64,000 nt of DNA from Micromonospora sp. NBC_01796 (GTDB lineage Bacteria > Actinomycetota > Actinomycetes > Mycobacteriales > Micromonosporaceae), in assembly GCF_035917455.1 (NCBI RefSeq), contig NZ_CP109078.1, forward strand, positions 4,882,001 to 4,946,000, read 5' to 3'. Below are positions 1 to 8,049 of this stretch, one piece after another. A program made the translations under genes and the position numbers. Below the pieces are notes generated by a model that saw only the letters and a program-made list of their open reading frames with translations, made no database searches and had not been told where the DNA came from. The number at the start of each line of letters is the position of its first letter. The first letter of the stretch is position 1.

Positions 1-201
1 GCCTTCGACAAAGCCCTCGTCCTTCAGGATGCGTAGCGCTCGCTGCACGGTCTGGTTGGTGACGCCGTACTGCTTGATGAGTGCGGCGGTTGCCGGGAGT
101 TGTGCGCCGGGCGCGAGGTCTCCGGACAGGATGAGGGCGCGCAGGTCAGCCGCGATCTGTTGTTGCCGATCGCGGGTCTGCTCGCCCGTGGGCTCAGTCA
201 T
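1..201 (-). CDS. GntR-family DNA-binding (winged helix) protein, partial
   Basis: The 67 residues visible form a GntR-type winged helix: a helix with AADLRALILSGDLAPGAQLP, then a recognition segment TVQRALRILKDEGFVEG. The gene runs off the left edge of the window, so its C-terminus is unknown. The ATG at 201 lies inside the last codons of the upstream UTRA gene (8-nt overlap), so translation is probably coupled. In the usual GntR/HutC architecture this domain sits N-terminal to UTRA in one chain; here it is a separate, downstream gene. The family identification is firm; the claim that it partners the UTRA protein is inference from position. Confidence 0.85.
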   Translation of the reverse strand, partial: MTEPTGEQTRDRQQQIAADLRALILSGDLAPGAQLPATAALIKQYGVTNQTVQRALRILKDEGFVEG

Positions 202-739
202 CGAGGGATACCTGCATCTGGTAGGTGAAGCCGGGGGACAGTCGAGAGACAGTGTGGGTCACGACGTACTCGACCGGTGTGCCGTCTGTGTTCCGGCTCA
301 GTCGCCTCATCACGAGCAGTGGCTCGTCCGCGTCGACACCGAGCAGCGTCCGTTGCGCCTCGGAGGGTTGGCGGGCGGTGATGTGTTCGGTGACGGTGGC
401 CGCCGTGTGCCCGAGCTGCGCGAGCACGCCGATGGCGCCGCCCCGGATCTTCCGGTTCTCGGCGAGCGGGGTGCCGCCGGCCAGCCAGAACGGGTAGTAG
501 GAGTCGGCCAGTTCTACGGACTGGTCGTCCTCCAGGATCAACCGGCGCCGAACCACGACCTGACCCTCCTCGCCCAGGCTGAGGGCGGTGCGGATGGGCG
601 CTTCGGGAGTCAGCGTCTCGACGCCCAGGAGGCGCTGGGAGCCGGTACGGCCACGAGCGGCAGCCTCGTTCGCCCACGCGTCGCCGGCTCCGGGCGTGAC
701 GTAGGGGTCGGACGTGCTGGTCCAGCGCGGGGTGCTCAT
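194..739 (-). CDS. stand-alone UTRA effector-binding domain protein (GntR/HutC type)
   Basis: 181 aa, matching a UTRA ligand-binding domain with no winged helix of its own. Features are a variable N-terminal 30 residues, the strand pair VVVRRRLILEDDQSVELADS, the YYPFWLAGGTPLAE segment, and a C-terminal GTPVEYVVTHTVSRL typical of UTRA. The start at 739 is preceded by GGAGG at good spacing; a longer frame upstream lacks a ribosome site. It overlaps the winged-helix gene downstream by 8 nt. UTRA domains sense small molecules and alter DNA binding of a fused HTH; here the two halves would have to work as a complex (inference). It is divergent from the small-gene chain beginning at 941, which is the likely target. 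Confidence 0.8.
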   Translation of the reverse strand: MSTPRWTSTSDPYVTPGAGDAWANEAAARGRTGSQRLLGVETLTPEAPIRTALSLGEEGQVVVRRRLILEDDQSVELADSYYPFWLAGGTPLAENRKIRGGAIGVLAQLGHTAATVTEHITARQPSEAQRTLLGVDADEPLLVMRRLSRNTDGTPVEYVVTHTVSRLSPGFTYQMQVSLDD

Positions 740-842
740 CGCTACTACCTCCAGATGTGGCCCTCGATCATGTTGCCCGATGCCGAGGCTGTTCGGTATC
801 TGGACCGGCGTTGCCGGAGGCACTCCCTGCCTGCACACTCTT

Positions 843-872
843 GTGACCTTACTACTAACTGTATAAGCTTCG
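843..872. promoter_or_regulatory. AT-rich divergent promoter/operator region
   Basis: The 200-bp gap between the split GntR genes and the small-gene chain is GC-rich except for this AT-rich block containing TTACTACTAACTGTATAAGC. Repeated TTA/TAGT elements and a TATAAG-like hexamer make it the likely site of the divergent promoters and of a GntR-type operator. No exact palindrome is obvious, so this rests on composition and position. Confidence 0.4.
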
Positions 873-940
873 GATCAACGGGAGGGTGTTCGGGACGAGC
901 CCGTACCGGTGCCCTGTGCTCACGAAAAGGGAGGTACGCG

Positions 941-1159
941 ATGCGATGGCGTTGGTTTGTGCGGGCTGCTGTCCAGCAGCCGGATCGGGTGGGGCCGGCG
1001 ACGCAGTACGGGGGTCGGTCCGGTGGTTACCTGAGGGCGGCTGGGCCGGATGGTGCCGAGGCGCGGCCCGTACGCGGTGACGAGCCCGTTGTGGTCGAGC
1101 GGGCCGGGACCCGGGTGAGGTGGCCGGAGAACCGTGGGTCGCACTGGCGGTCGGTATGA
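941..1159 (+). CDS. small basic hypothetical protein, first of an overlapping chain
   Basis: 72 aa, Arg/Trp-rich at both ends (starts MRWRWFVR, ends SHWRSV). A strong ribosome site (GGGAGGT) sits 7 nt before the ATG. A longer frame exists upstream but has no ribosome site and runs antisense through the regulator genes. The stop overlaps the next ATG (ATGA). No family is recognised. It looks like the leader gene of a divergent transcript controlled by the split GntR pair. Confidence 0.6.
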   Translation: MRWRWFVRAAVQQPDRVGPATQYGGRSGGYLRAAGPDGAEARPVRGDEPVVVERAGTRVRWPENRGSHWRSV

Positions 1160-1365
1160 GTGAGTCGAGTCCGATCCGTCTCACCTTCAGTCGGTCGCTG
1201 TGGCCTGCGTTGATGCAGCAGGCGCGCAATGTTGTCGCCGCGCACGAGGGCGGCAGGCTGTGTGACTACTGCATCGAGCCGGGTGACTGTGGGCGGCTTC
1301 GGGGCGCGCACAGTCGTCTGGCTGATCCGGAGATGCTGGCCGCCGAGCAGGAGGAGCGGTCGTGA
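1156..1365 (+). CDS. small Cys-containing hypothetical protein
   Basis: 69 aa. It begins at the ATGA overlap with the previous gene and ends with a GTGA overlap into the next. The centre has CDYCIEPGDCGRLRGAH: three Cys and one His spaced as a possible metal-binding knuckle, followed by an acidic helix (DPEMLAAEQEERS). I recall similar small proteins next to GntR/UTRA regulators in actinomycetes, but cannot name a family. Function unknown. Confidence 0.65.
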   Translation: MSESSPIRLTFSRSLWPALMQQARNVVAAHEGGRLCDYCIEPGDCGRLRGAHSRLADPEMLAAEQEERS

Positions 1366-1676
1366 GCGGGCTTTATGGCGTACGCCGGAATCACGCCGAG
1401 TCGGACGTGGCGCTGCTTCGGCCGCGGCATCGCGCCGACGGACCTCGTGCCGCACAGCCTGCCCGGACCCGCCCGACGGGGAGGTTCCGCCGCTGGTGGT
1501 GTCGCCTGTGGCCGTGGGCGGTGCGGCGGAGTGTGCCGGTGCCGGCCGCGTCCGGGCGCAGCGCGGTGCCGCCTCCGGGGTGGGCGGCGGCGCCGACCAT
1601 GCACTCCGGGCCGCTGCTCACCTACGGGCAGCAGGTCGGATATCGGGTACGCCGACCAGGCGGTGACCGCCGATGA
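1362..1676 (+). CDS. small Arg/Pro-rich hypothetical protein
   Basis: 104 aa with a GTG start in the GTGA overlap and a stop that overlaps the ATG of the next frame. The middle has a Trp/Arg cluster (RFRRWWCRLWPWAVRR) that could be a short membrane-associated segment or a basic amphipathic helix. No family is recognised. Support comes from the unbroken chain of start/stop overlaps on both sides. Confidence 0.5.
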   Translation: MSGLYGVRRNHAESDVALLRPRHRADGPRAAQPARTRPTGRFRRWWCRLWPWAVRRSVPVPAASGRSAVPPPGWAAAPTMHSGPLLTYGQQVGYRVRRPGGDRR

Positions 1677-1795
1677 ACGAAGTTTTCCCGGCTCGGCCCT
1701 GCGGGGACGAGCTGCCGATGGTGGTACACCTTCGGGCGTTGACGGGGTATCGGCCGGGGACGCCCCCGCCCATCGTCGGACCGGTCGAATGGTGA
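1673..1795 (+). CDS. 40-aa microprotein in the overlapping chain
   Basis: A 40-codon frame from the ATGA overlap at 1673 to the TGA at 1793-1795, encoding MNEVFPARPCGDELP followed by MVVHLRALTGYRPGTPPPIV. It is too short for most gene finders, but it exactly bridges the gap between its neighbours and keeps the overlap pattern: its last 7 nt contain the start of the next gene. Function unknown; it could act only as a coupling frame. Confidence 0.5.
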   Translation: MNEVFPARPCGDELPMVVHLRALTGYRPGTPPPIVGPVEW

Positions 1796-2076
1796 CGCCG
1801 ACCGGGGCGACCTCGTCCAGTGGGCTGCATCTGCCGCTCCGACCGCTGTGGATATGCCGGATTGACGCCTACCCTTGGCCGTGCGCGGATGCGCGACTCG
1901 ACCTGACGAGCGGCTACCGCGACAAGACGATCAGTCTGACCCTCTTCCTCGCCTCCCAGTTCGTCGAAGCGCTCGGCGACCTGAACACGATCGACCCGGC
2001 CATCGGACCGCCACCCGACCCACGTGCGCTGTACGAGCGTTTCATCGGCTGGGTTCCGGCAAGGCGTACGCGATGA
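1789..2076 (+). CDS. conserved actinobacterial small protein with PWPC motif
   Basis: 95 aa, starting at the ATG inside the end of the 40-aa frame. It has the pattern WICRIDAYPWPC, then a Tyr/Arg stretch and a hydrophobic helix SLTLFLASQFVEALGDL, ending with ALYERFIGWVP. I recall this arrangement from small proteins common in Streptomyces and Micromonospora and sometimes mis-annotated as flavin reductases; no catalytic domain fits in 95 aa. The two Cys could bind metal. The start is set by the overlap, since no in-frame alternative between genes has a ribosome site. Confidence 0.65.
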   Translation: MVTPTGATSSSGLHLPLRPLWICRIDAYPWPCADARLDLTSGYRDKTISLTLFLASQFVEALGDLNTIDPAIGPPPDPRALYERFIGWVPARRTR

Positions 2077-2276
2077 GCGGGCTGATCAAGGTGACCGTCA
2101 ATCTGACCCCGGCGGCCGAGGCGGCACTGACCAGGCTCGGCGACGTGCACGCCAACCGGACCGACGCGGTCAACTTCGCGTTGCGGTTGGCCTCGCTGAT
2201 GGCCGACCTGGCGCCCGAAGGGCACTTCACGATCGTCCAGCCGGACGGTACCCACGACCGCGTACACCTGATCTAG
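2073..2276 (+). CDS. small ribbon-helix-helix-like protein
   Basis: 67 aa, beginning in an ATGA overlap. The N-terminal strand IKVTVNLTPAAEAAL, a helix, the turn-containing NRTDAVNFALRLASLM and a C-terminal strand pair resemble the ribbon-helix-helix fold of CopG/MetJ-type DNA-binding proteins. It is the last gene of the chain. Whether it binds DNA or only dimerises is not shown by sequence. Confidence 0.6.
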   Translation: MSGLIKVTVNLTPAAEAALTRLGDVHANRTDAVNFALRLASLMADLAPEGHFTIVQPDGTHDRVHLI

Positions 2277-2352
2277 CGGTCCCAGCATCAGAGTTTGCCC
2301 TGCTTGCGCGTGCCTTACGTGCGTGCACCGGACCCGACGGAGTCACCGTTTG

Positions 2353-2541
2353 ATGAGTCAGCACCCGGAGCCGGTCAACGCCGACGCCATCCGGGCCTCG
2401 GCCGACCTGACCTGGCAGCAGCACCAGGCCGGCGGCAACTCCTGGCACCCGGGCACCTGCCGGCAGTGCACCCCGGAAGGGTGCCCCCAACTGAACTGGG
2501 CAACCGCCGTACGGGCCGCCGGCCCGGCCCCTTCGGAATAG
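2353..2541 (+). CDS. Cys-rich microprotein (paralogue of 5900-6097)
   Basis: 62 aa with the invariant core WQQHQ...GGNSW.PGTCRQCT..GCPQL, giving Cys36, Cys39 and Cys44 as a possible zinc or thiol site. A second copy at 5900-6097 is identical at 39 of the first 50 positions without gaps. The start is the ATG preceded by GGAG; a longer upstream frame lacks a ribosome site. No named family is known to me. It lies 77 nt after the overlapping small-gene chain and could belong to the same transcript. Confidence 0.65.
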   Translation: MSQHPEPVNADAIRASADLTWQQHQAGGNSWHPGTCRQCTPEGCPQLNWATAVRAAGPAPSE

Positions 2542-2645
2542 GTCGCTTGGCCGGCCTGCCGGTTTTGCCACGCTGGGCGGGACTCGGCGGGGGCGGTTCG
2601 GAGCTGTACGGTCTGAGCAGCGCGTTTGTGACGGGGGAGGGGCGG

Positions 2646-3020
2646 ATGGCCGAGGAGATCACGTTCGAGGACGTTGCGCCGGTGGTGCCCGTACTCGACC
2701 TGGACGCCGCACTCGATCGTTACCGGCGGCTGGGCTTCACCGCTCACCCCTACGAGGGCGGCGAGCGGTACGGCTTCGTCGAGCGCGGCAACGTGTCACT
2801 GCACCTGACGGAGTGGGCCGAGCACGACCCCCTCCGTACGGCGGCAACGGTGTACCTCTACGTCTCCGACGCCGACGCCCTGCACACCGAATGGGCCGGG
2901 TCGGGTGTGGAGGGGCGCCTGCTCGAACCGCGCGACACCCCGTACGGCCTCCGGGAGTTCGCCTTTGTCGACCCGGACGGAACCCTGCACCGGGTCGGCT
3001 CCCCACTCCCTCGTCCGTAG
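2646..3020 (+). CDS. VOC-superfamily (glyoxalase/bleomycin-resistance-like) protein
   Basis: 124 aa, one full vicinal-oxygen-chelate module pair: VVPVLDLDAALDRYRRLGF at the N-terminus and YGLREFAFVDPDGTLHRVG at the C-terminus, the hallmark of small VOC proteins. Members bind drugs such as bleomycin or act as metal enzymes; substrate cannot be told. GGGGAGG precedes the ATG at 2646, whereas a much longer open frame upstream has no start signal. It is a single gene followed by an unrelated hypothetical on the same strand. Confidence 0.8.
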   Translation: MAEEITFEDVAPVVPVLDLDAALDRYRRLGFTAHPYEGGERYGFVERGNVSLHLTEWAEHDPLRTAATVYLYVSDADALHTEWAGSGVEGRLLEPRDTPYGLREFAFVDPDGTLHRVGSPLPRP

Positions 3021-3038
3021 TTGCCGGTGGTGAGGACG

Positions 3039-3563
3039 ATGACGGCAGAGCTTGGAGCCGCTGAGGACGAGTACGCGTCCTCGTGGGAGGGAGTTGTCCT
3101 CCTTCCCGTCGAACCACCGCCGCTCTCCGACCGCGACGAGGTTTTCGTCGTTGACGGAGAGCGTTACAGGGAGCTGAGCGAGTCGGGCTGGGACGCCCTG
3201 ATGGCATGGCTCGTGGGGATCTCACACCTGGCCCGCTATCCGGAACGACGGACTCAGCACGTGGATGTGACGGTCACCGACCGGCTCGGTCATGTTCAGG
3301 ACCGGCACCAGGTGGCGCGAACCGCCGCCGACCAGGCAATCATCGACACGGAGGCAAACAGCTACCTCCGCGACGCGGGTATCCCTGAACGGCCATCGGG
3401 CTATCGCTGGTTCCAGCGGCTTCCGGATGGTCACGCTCTGGAGGACGTCGAAGGCGCTGTTGCGCAGGCATTTGAGGTGTCTCCCCCTCTGTCCATGCAT
3501 CCTCGCCATGTCGCGCCGGTGATGCGCGATGCACTCGACAGGATCTACAGGCGCCAGCCGTAA
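3039..3563 (+). CDS. hypothetical protein, soluble, 174 aa
   Basis: Begins 18 nt after the VOC gene stop; ATG 3039 has a GAGG upstream, while an alternative TTG at 3021 has none. The sequence has an N-terminal WEGVVLLPVEPPPLSD, a central GWDALMAWLVGISHLARYPER and a C-terminal HPRHVAPVMRDALDRIYRR. It resembles uncharacterised DUF proteins of Streptomyces (possibly the DUF5956 type, low certainty). No signal peptide, membrane segment or catalytic motif is visible. Co-transcription with the VOC gene is likely from spacing. Confidence 0.6.
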   Translation: MTAELGAAEDEYASSWEGVVLLPVEPPPLSDRDEVFVVDGERYRELSESGWDALMAWLVGISHLARYPERRTQHVDVTVTDRLGHVQDRHQVARTAADQAIIDTEANSYLRDAGIPERPSGYRWFQRLPDGHALEDVEGAVAQAFEVSPPLSMHPRHVAPVMRDALDRIYRRQP

Positions 3564-3593
3564 CCATGAGTGGTGTGACCGCGAAGGTATGGC

Positions 3594-4274
3594 CTAACCG
3601 ACCTTTGTCATGTCCCACCGCTCGCTGCCACTGTTCATCTTCAAAAGACCAGAACCCGACAACCGCAACCGTACGGGGTACCAGCGACCGTCGGTGAACA
3701 TCTGCCGCCCCCGGATGTCATTCCGGTTGAATTCCTCGATCACCAGAATCGTCTGGCCCGGACCGAAGTACGACGATGCGTTGGTGACGGTGCAGATCCC
3801 GACGCCATTTCTGAGCCGGAACGCGTACTCGCCCACGCCCCGTGGCCGCCCCGATCGCCACGCCCATTCGCCGTTGTACCGACCGTCGTCCACCCCACGT
3901 GCCTGCTGCCGGGGGTGACCGCCGAGCTGCGCGGGGTCCGGGGGAGCGCCGGATGACCCGCGACCGAGTCTGAGCGCCCAGTAGATGGCGAGGACGCCGA
4001 GGGACCCCGCCACGACCCCGTTCCTGCCTGCGCCGGGTGGCGTGACGGACGGGGCGAAGGAGAGCACGAAGACCGCGGCCACGTGCATGCCGAGCGCCCA
4101 GAAGCCAAAGTATCGGCCGAAAACCACGCTGAGGATGCGCCCGATGAGTTTGTTCAATCCTGGTATGGCCACGTGTGCCAAGGCAAAGATGAACATGAGG
4201 AGGAAGCCGCCACCGGCGGTGAATACTGCTCCCGCCACGGCACCGGAGCCGAAGGTCTCGACGTAATCCGACAT
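3594..4274 (-). CDS. membrane protein with C-terminal soluble domain, hypothetical
   Basis: 226 aa. About three hydrophobic segments lie in the first 115 residues (AVAGAVFTAGGGFLLMFIFA; FGFWALGMHVAAVFVLSF; VVAGSLGVLAIYWAL), followed by a Gly/Pro/Arg-rich linker and a roughly 90-residue soluble domain rich in strands (TILVIEEFNRNDIRGRQMF). The start at 4274 has GGGAG upstream; a TTG start 75 nt further out does not. It is convergent with the preceding gene, only 30 nt away. No family recognised. Confidence 0.6.
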   Translation of the reverse strand: MSDYVETFGSGAVAGAVFTAGGGFLLMFIFALAHVAIPGLNKLIGRILSVVFGRYFGFWALGMHVAAVFVLSFAPSVTPPGAGRNGVVAGSLGVLAIYWALRLGRGSSGAPPDPAQLGGHPRQQARGVDDGRYNGEWAWRSGRPRGVGEYAFRLRNGVGICTVTNASSYFGPGQTILVIEEFNRNDIRGRQMFTDGRWYPVRLRLSGSGLLKMNSGSERWDMTKVG

Positions 4275-4622
4275 CTGATGTCTCCCGCTCGCCGGAGGGG
4301 CCTCGTGGGGGTGCGGGTCATTGCGTCGTATCAATGGTTCGGAAATCAAATACTAGCGATGTCGCACCGCGTTGAAAGGTACGGACGGGCCCTACCCGGC
4401 GGCAGGGTGGTCGAAGCCGTCAGCCGATCAGCGGGGCGTGGACGACCCGTCGGCGCGGAACACCTCGACTGAGGTGGACGGGTGCTCCCGTCGGCTGGGC
4501 GTGGCAGACGTTGCGGCGGGCGTACATCACCGGGCGGGTACGTACATCGAATTTGATGTAAGAGATTGACGCGTTACCCGGCCCGGCGGGTTGGTCGGGG
4601 GTGGCCCAGCTCGAAGTTGCCG
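4275..4622. other. intergenic region upstream of the membrane protein gene
   Basis: No frame here has coding support. It holds the presumed promoter of the minus-strand membrane protein, an AT-rich block near 4340-4370, and one copy of the TACATC-N6-GATGTA palindrome described separately. A lone half-site TACATC also occurs at 4522. Confidence 0.5.
4543..4560. promoter_or_regulatory. palindromic operator, TACATC-N6-GATGTA, copy A
   Basis: Perfect 6-bp inverted half-sites around an AT-rich 6-bp centre. It is followed, 8 nt later, by GACGCGTTA, a string also found next to the two copies at 6226-6263. The pattern suggests a dimeric repressor or activator site. Which regulator binds is unknown. 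Confidence 0.55.
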
Positions 4623-4685
4623 TGATCGTTGCTCGCTCAGGCACGTTGCTGCCGGCGTGTGACGTGCGTGAGGGAGCAACGATCA
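4623..4685. terminator. long hairpin downstream of the aldo/keto reductase gene
   Basis: Arms of 24 nt (4623-4646 and 4662-4685) pair with two mismatches around a 15-nt loop; the outer 12 bp (TGATCGTTGCTC) are perfect. It begins 17 nt past the reductase stop on the minus strand. No U-tract follows, as usual for actinobacterial terminators. Confidence 0.7.
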
Positions 4686-4701
4686 TCGGATCCGGGGGCG
4701 G

Positions 4702-5703
<1,002 letters not shown>

Positions 5704-5899
5704 TCAACACGTTAGTAGGCCGCGCGGATCGCCGGGAGTGTCCGGCAGGGCCTCCCGGCAGGGGCTCCGGCCTGGCATAGGACCTAGTTGATATCCGAAG
5801 GACATTCACGATTGACCGGCCGGACGGTTCCCCTGGGCGCGCGTACACGTTTTGATCGAGGGTAGCGCGATCGTCACTAAAAGGAGTGGAGTCATCGCC

Positions 5900-6097
5900 A
5901 TGAGCCGCAACCAGGAGCCGATCAACGCGGGCGTGATCCGTGCGTCCGCCGACCTGACCTGGCAGCAGCACCAGCCCGGTGGCAACAGCTGGCAACCCGG
6001 CACCTGCCGGCAGTGCACCCGCGACGGTTGCCCCCAACTGACCTGGGCGACCCGCGTACGCGCCAGCGGTCTGGCGGCACAGCGCAACGTCGGGTGA
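5900..6097 (+). CDS. Cys-rich microprotein (paralogue of 2353-2541)
   Basis: 65 aa. Same core as the copy at 2353: WQQHQPGGNSWQPGTCRQCT..GCPQLTWATRVRASGL, with Cys at 36, 39 and 44. An AAAAGGAG precedes the ATG at 5900; further in-frame start codons upstream lack a ribosome site. Two paralogues 3.5 kb apart with unrelated genes between suggest duplication or repeated acquisition. Function unknown; the spaced Cys could coordinate zinc. Confidence 0.65.
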   Translation: MSRNQEPINAGVIRASADLTWQQHQPGGNSWQPGTCRQCTRDGCPQLTWATRVRASGLAAQRNVG

Positions 6098-6395
6098 TCG
6101 GCCCGCCCCGCCGGTTCCCGTGATGCCGTCGGGAGGCGGTGCGGGAACGGGCGATCGGGGTCGGATCCGGTCGACGCATGCGGGCGGCGAGGTTCGGGTC
6201 GCAGGCGAGTAACTCGGTTGGGGCTTACATCTTCTTTGATGTTTTTACATCGAAGAAGATGTAAGAACTCGACGCGTTATGCCGGTTCGGCGGAGGAACG
6301 GGTGTGTGGTCCCCGGCCCGACGCAGGCCGCCGGTGGCGAACGTGCGGCAGGGGCCGGCGACCGGCAGTCCGAGCAGATCCCGGAGGGCGCCTCG
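6098..6395. other. intergenic region with palindromic operators
   Basis: No supported gene. Open frames on both strands are GC-driven shadows. The region carries the double palindrome at 6224-6265 and continues into the large hairpin at 6396-6466 that follows the marR-like gene. Confidence 0.5.
6224..6265. promoter_or_regulatory. double palindromic operator, TACATC-N6-GATGT(A), copies B and C
   Basis: Copy B (6226-6243) and copy C (6246-6263) are each TACATC-N6-GATGT and are mirror images, so the whole 42 bp forms a 19-bp stem with one mismatch and a TTTT loop. Copy C is followed by GACGCGTTA as at 4543. It could bind two dimers cooperatively, or act as a cruciform. No gene starts immediately downstream on the plus strand. 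Confidence 0.6.
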
Positions 6396-6466
6396 CGCTG
6401 ATCGTCGGCTGCCGTTGCGCACTGTCAACGGTGTGGTCGTGCGCCTCGGGCAGCCGACGATCAGCG
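6396..6466. terminator. hairpin downstream of the MarR-family gene
   Basis: Perfect 18-bp inverted repeat (6396-6413 with 6449-6466, core GCTGATCGTCGGCTGCC) with an inner GCGCAC/GTGCGC pair. It lies about 75 nt past the stop of the minus-strand MarR gene and probably ends that transcript. Confidence 0.6.
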
Positions 6467-6539
6467 ACGCGGACCCACCCTATCCGTTGCCGCCGGGCCG
6501 GTTCGAAGCCAGCGGCTGGGCGGGCACACGGGTCGGCGG

Positions 6540-6995
6540 TCAGCGCCCCTGCGCCTGTGTCTCGGCGTCGGCGCGGGCTCCGGCGGCGCGGAGGGTGCTG
6601 ATGGTGGCACTGAGGTGTTCCAGGTCGCGCTTCGGGAGCGCCGAGCCGAGCCGTACGTCGAGTTCGTTCTCGACCGTGGTGGTGGCCCTGGCGAGGAGGG
6701 ACTCTCCGGCGGGGGTCAGCTCGATGATCGAGGAGCGCCGGTCCTCGGGGTGCGGCCGGCGTACGCACAGCCCGTTCGCCTCGATCCGGTCGACGCTCTT
6801 GCTGGCCGCCCCGACCGTGATCGACACCTCCCGGGCCAGGTCGTACACCCGGCACCCCCGCGTACGGGAGATCACCTGCATCAGGTCGTACCTGCCCAGC
6901 GGGAGATCGAACTCGGCGCGCAGCCGCTGGTCGACCGCGTTCCACAGCTCGGTCTCCAGGCGTACCAGGTCGGTGAAGAGCTGCTTGAGGTTCAT
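6540..6995 (-). CDS. MarR-family transcriptional regulator
   Basis: 151 aa winged-helix repressor. The recognition region VYDLAREVSITVGAASKSVDRIEANGL is followed by the wing VRRPHPEDRRSSIIELTPAG, the MarR signature. It faces the esterase gene at 7110, and a repeat that could be its operator lies between them, so it probably represses both itself and the esterase. A longer minus-strand frame extends far upstream through the esterase but is a shadow; the ATG at 6995 begins the conserved MarR sequence. Confidence 0.9.
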   Translation of the reverse strand: MNLKQLFTDLVRLETELWNAVDQRLRAEFDLPLGRYDLMQVISRTRGCRVYDLAREVSITVGAASKSVDRIEANGLCVRRPHPEDRRSSIIELTPAGESLLARATTTVENELDVRLGSALPKRDLEHLSATISTLRAAGARADAETQAQGR

Positions 6996-7010
6996 CACAC
7001 CGCACTTAGA

Positions 7011-7033
7011 TTCCGTGGAATTAACTTCCGTGG
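7011..7033. promoter_or_regulatory. putative MarR operator in divergent promoter
   Basis: Direct repeat TTCCGTGG-AATTAAC-TTCCGTGG; the first copy with its following AA also makes the palindrome TTCC-GT-GGAA. It lies 16 nt upstream of the marR start and about 77 nt upstream of the esterase start, in the only AT-rich part of the gap. Confidence 0.55.
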
Positions 7034-7109
7034 CAACGTGTTGGGCCGGAGGCACCACCACGTCGAGTCTAGGTAGTGAGCCCCTCGGGGGTTCGGATGG
7101 AGATGGATC

Positions 7110-7991
7110 ATGAGCAGGGAACAGCGGGTCGCGCTCGACCAGATGATCCGGCAGGCGCCGCCGAGCCACACCCTGGCCGAACAGCGGGCCGGGTACGACC
7201 GGATGATGCGGGCCCTGCCGCTGGCCGAGGGAGCCAGCGCCAAGGTGTCGACGCTCGGGGGCGTACCCGTGGTCGACATCGAGCGGACCGGAGCCGACGA
7301 CGTCATCCTCTACCTGCACGGTGGCGCGTACACGCTGGGCAGCGCCGAGGCGTTCGCGGGGCTCTCGTCCGATCTCGGCCGCCGGGCGGGAGCGCGGGTG
7401 GTGAACGTCGACTACCGGTTGGCGCCGGAGCATCCGTACCCGGCGGCGCTCGAAGACGCGGTGGCCGCGTACCGGGGGCTGCTCGACAGCGGCGTACCGG
7501 CGAACCGGATCGCGATTGCCGGTGACTCCGCCGGCGGCGGCCTGGCCCTGGCAACCCTGGTGAAGTTGAAGAGTGAGGGGGTTTCGCTGCCGGTCGCGGC
7601 CTTCGTGATCTCCCCGTGGGCCGACCTGACGCTGAGCGGGGCGAGCATGAGCGGCAAGCGTGCGGTCGAGCCGATCCTCGGCGAGGAGGGCCTGCGGGAG
7701 CGGGTCGCCGGGTACGCCGGCACCCACAGTGTCAAGGACCCGCTGATCAGCCCCGTCTTCGCGGACCTGGCCGGGCTGCCGCCGCTGCTGATCCAGGTCG
7801 GATCGCACGAGATCCTGCTCGACGACGCGACCCGGCTCGCCACGGTGGCGGCGAGCGCCGATGTGGCGGTGACGCTCGAGGTGACGCCGGAGGTCCCGCA
7901 CGTGTTCCACTCGTTCGCGGCCGTACTCGAAGAGGGGGACGCCGCCCTGAGCAGGGCGGGCGCCTTTTTGCGTACCCGGTTCTCCGCATAG
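7110..7991 (+). CDS. alpha/beta hydrolase, hormone-sensitive-lipase (family IV) type esterase
   Basis: 293 aa. Oxyanion-hole motif HGGAY at 70-74, nucleophile Ser140 in GDSAGG, an acidic motif GSHEILLDD near 231-239 and His264 in VPHVF form the expected catalytic machinery. The N-terminal 40 residues give the cap domain of this group. Members hydrolyse short-chain acyl esters in the cytosol. The gene is single and divergent from the MarR regulator, so induction by a small lipophilic compound is likely (inference). A GC-rich hairpin follows. Confidence 0.9.
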   Translation: MSREQRVALDQMIRQAPPSHTLAEQRAGYDRMMRALPLAEGASAKVSTLGGVPVVDIERTGADDVILYLHGGAYTLGSAEAFAGLSSDLGRRAGARVVNVDYRLAPEHPYPAALEDAVAAYRGLLDSGVPANRIAIAGDSAGGGLALATLVKLKSEGVSLPVAAFVISPWADLTLSGASMSGKRAVEPILGEEGLRERVAGYAGTHSVKDPLISPVFADLAGLPPLLIQVGSHEILLDDATRLATVAASADVAVTLEVTPEVPHVFHSFAAVLEEGDAALSRAGAFLRTRFSA

Positions 7992-8005
7992 CCGTCCGGG
8001 GTGGC

Positions 8006-8041
8006 GGCGGCGCGGGGACAACGTTGGCCCCGCGCCGCCGG
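8006..8041. terminator. convergent-gene terminator hairpin
   Basis: A 13-bp perfect GC stem (outer C-G pair plus GGCGGCGCGGGG / CCCCGCGCCGCC) with a 10-nt loop between two convergent genes. It can serve both strands. Confidence 0.7.
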
Positions 8042-8049
8042 GTCCCGCC

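Noticed and set aside
29-1159. Long plus-strand open frame of 376 codons
   Set aside because: It runs antisense through the UTRA and winged-helix genes; only its last 72 codons, from the ATG at 941 with a ribosome site, are supported.
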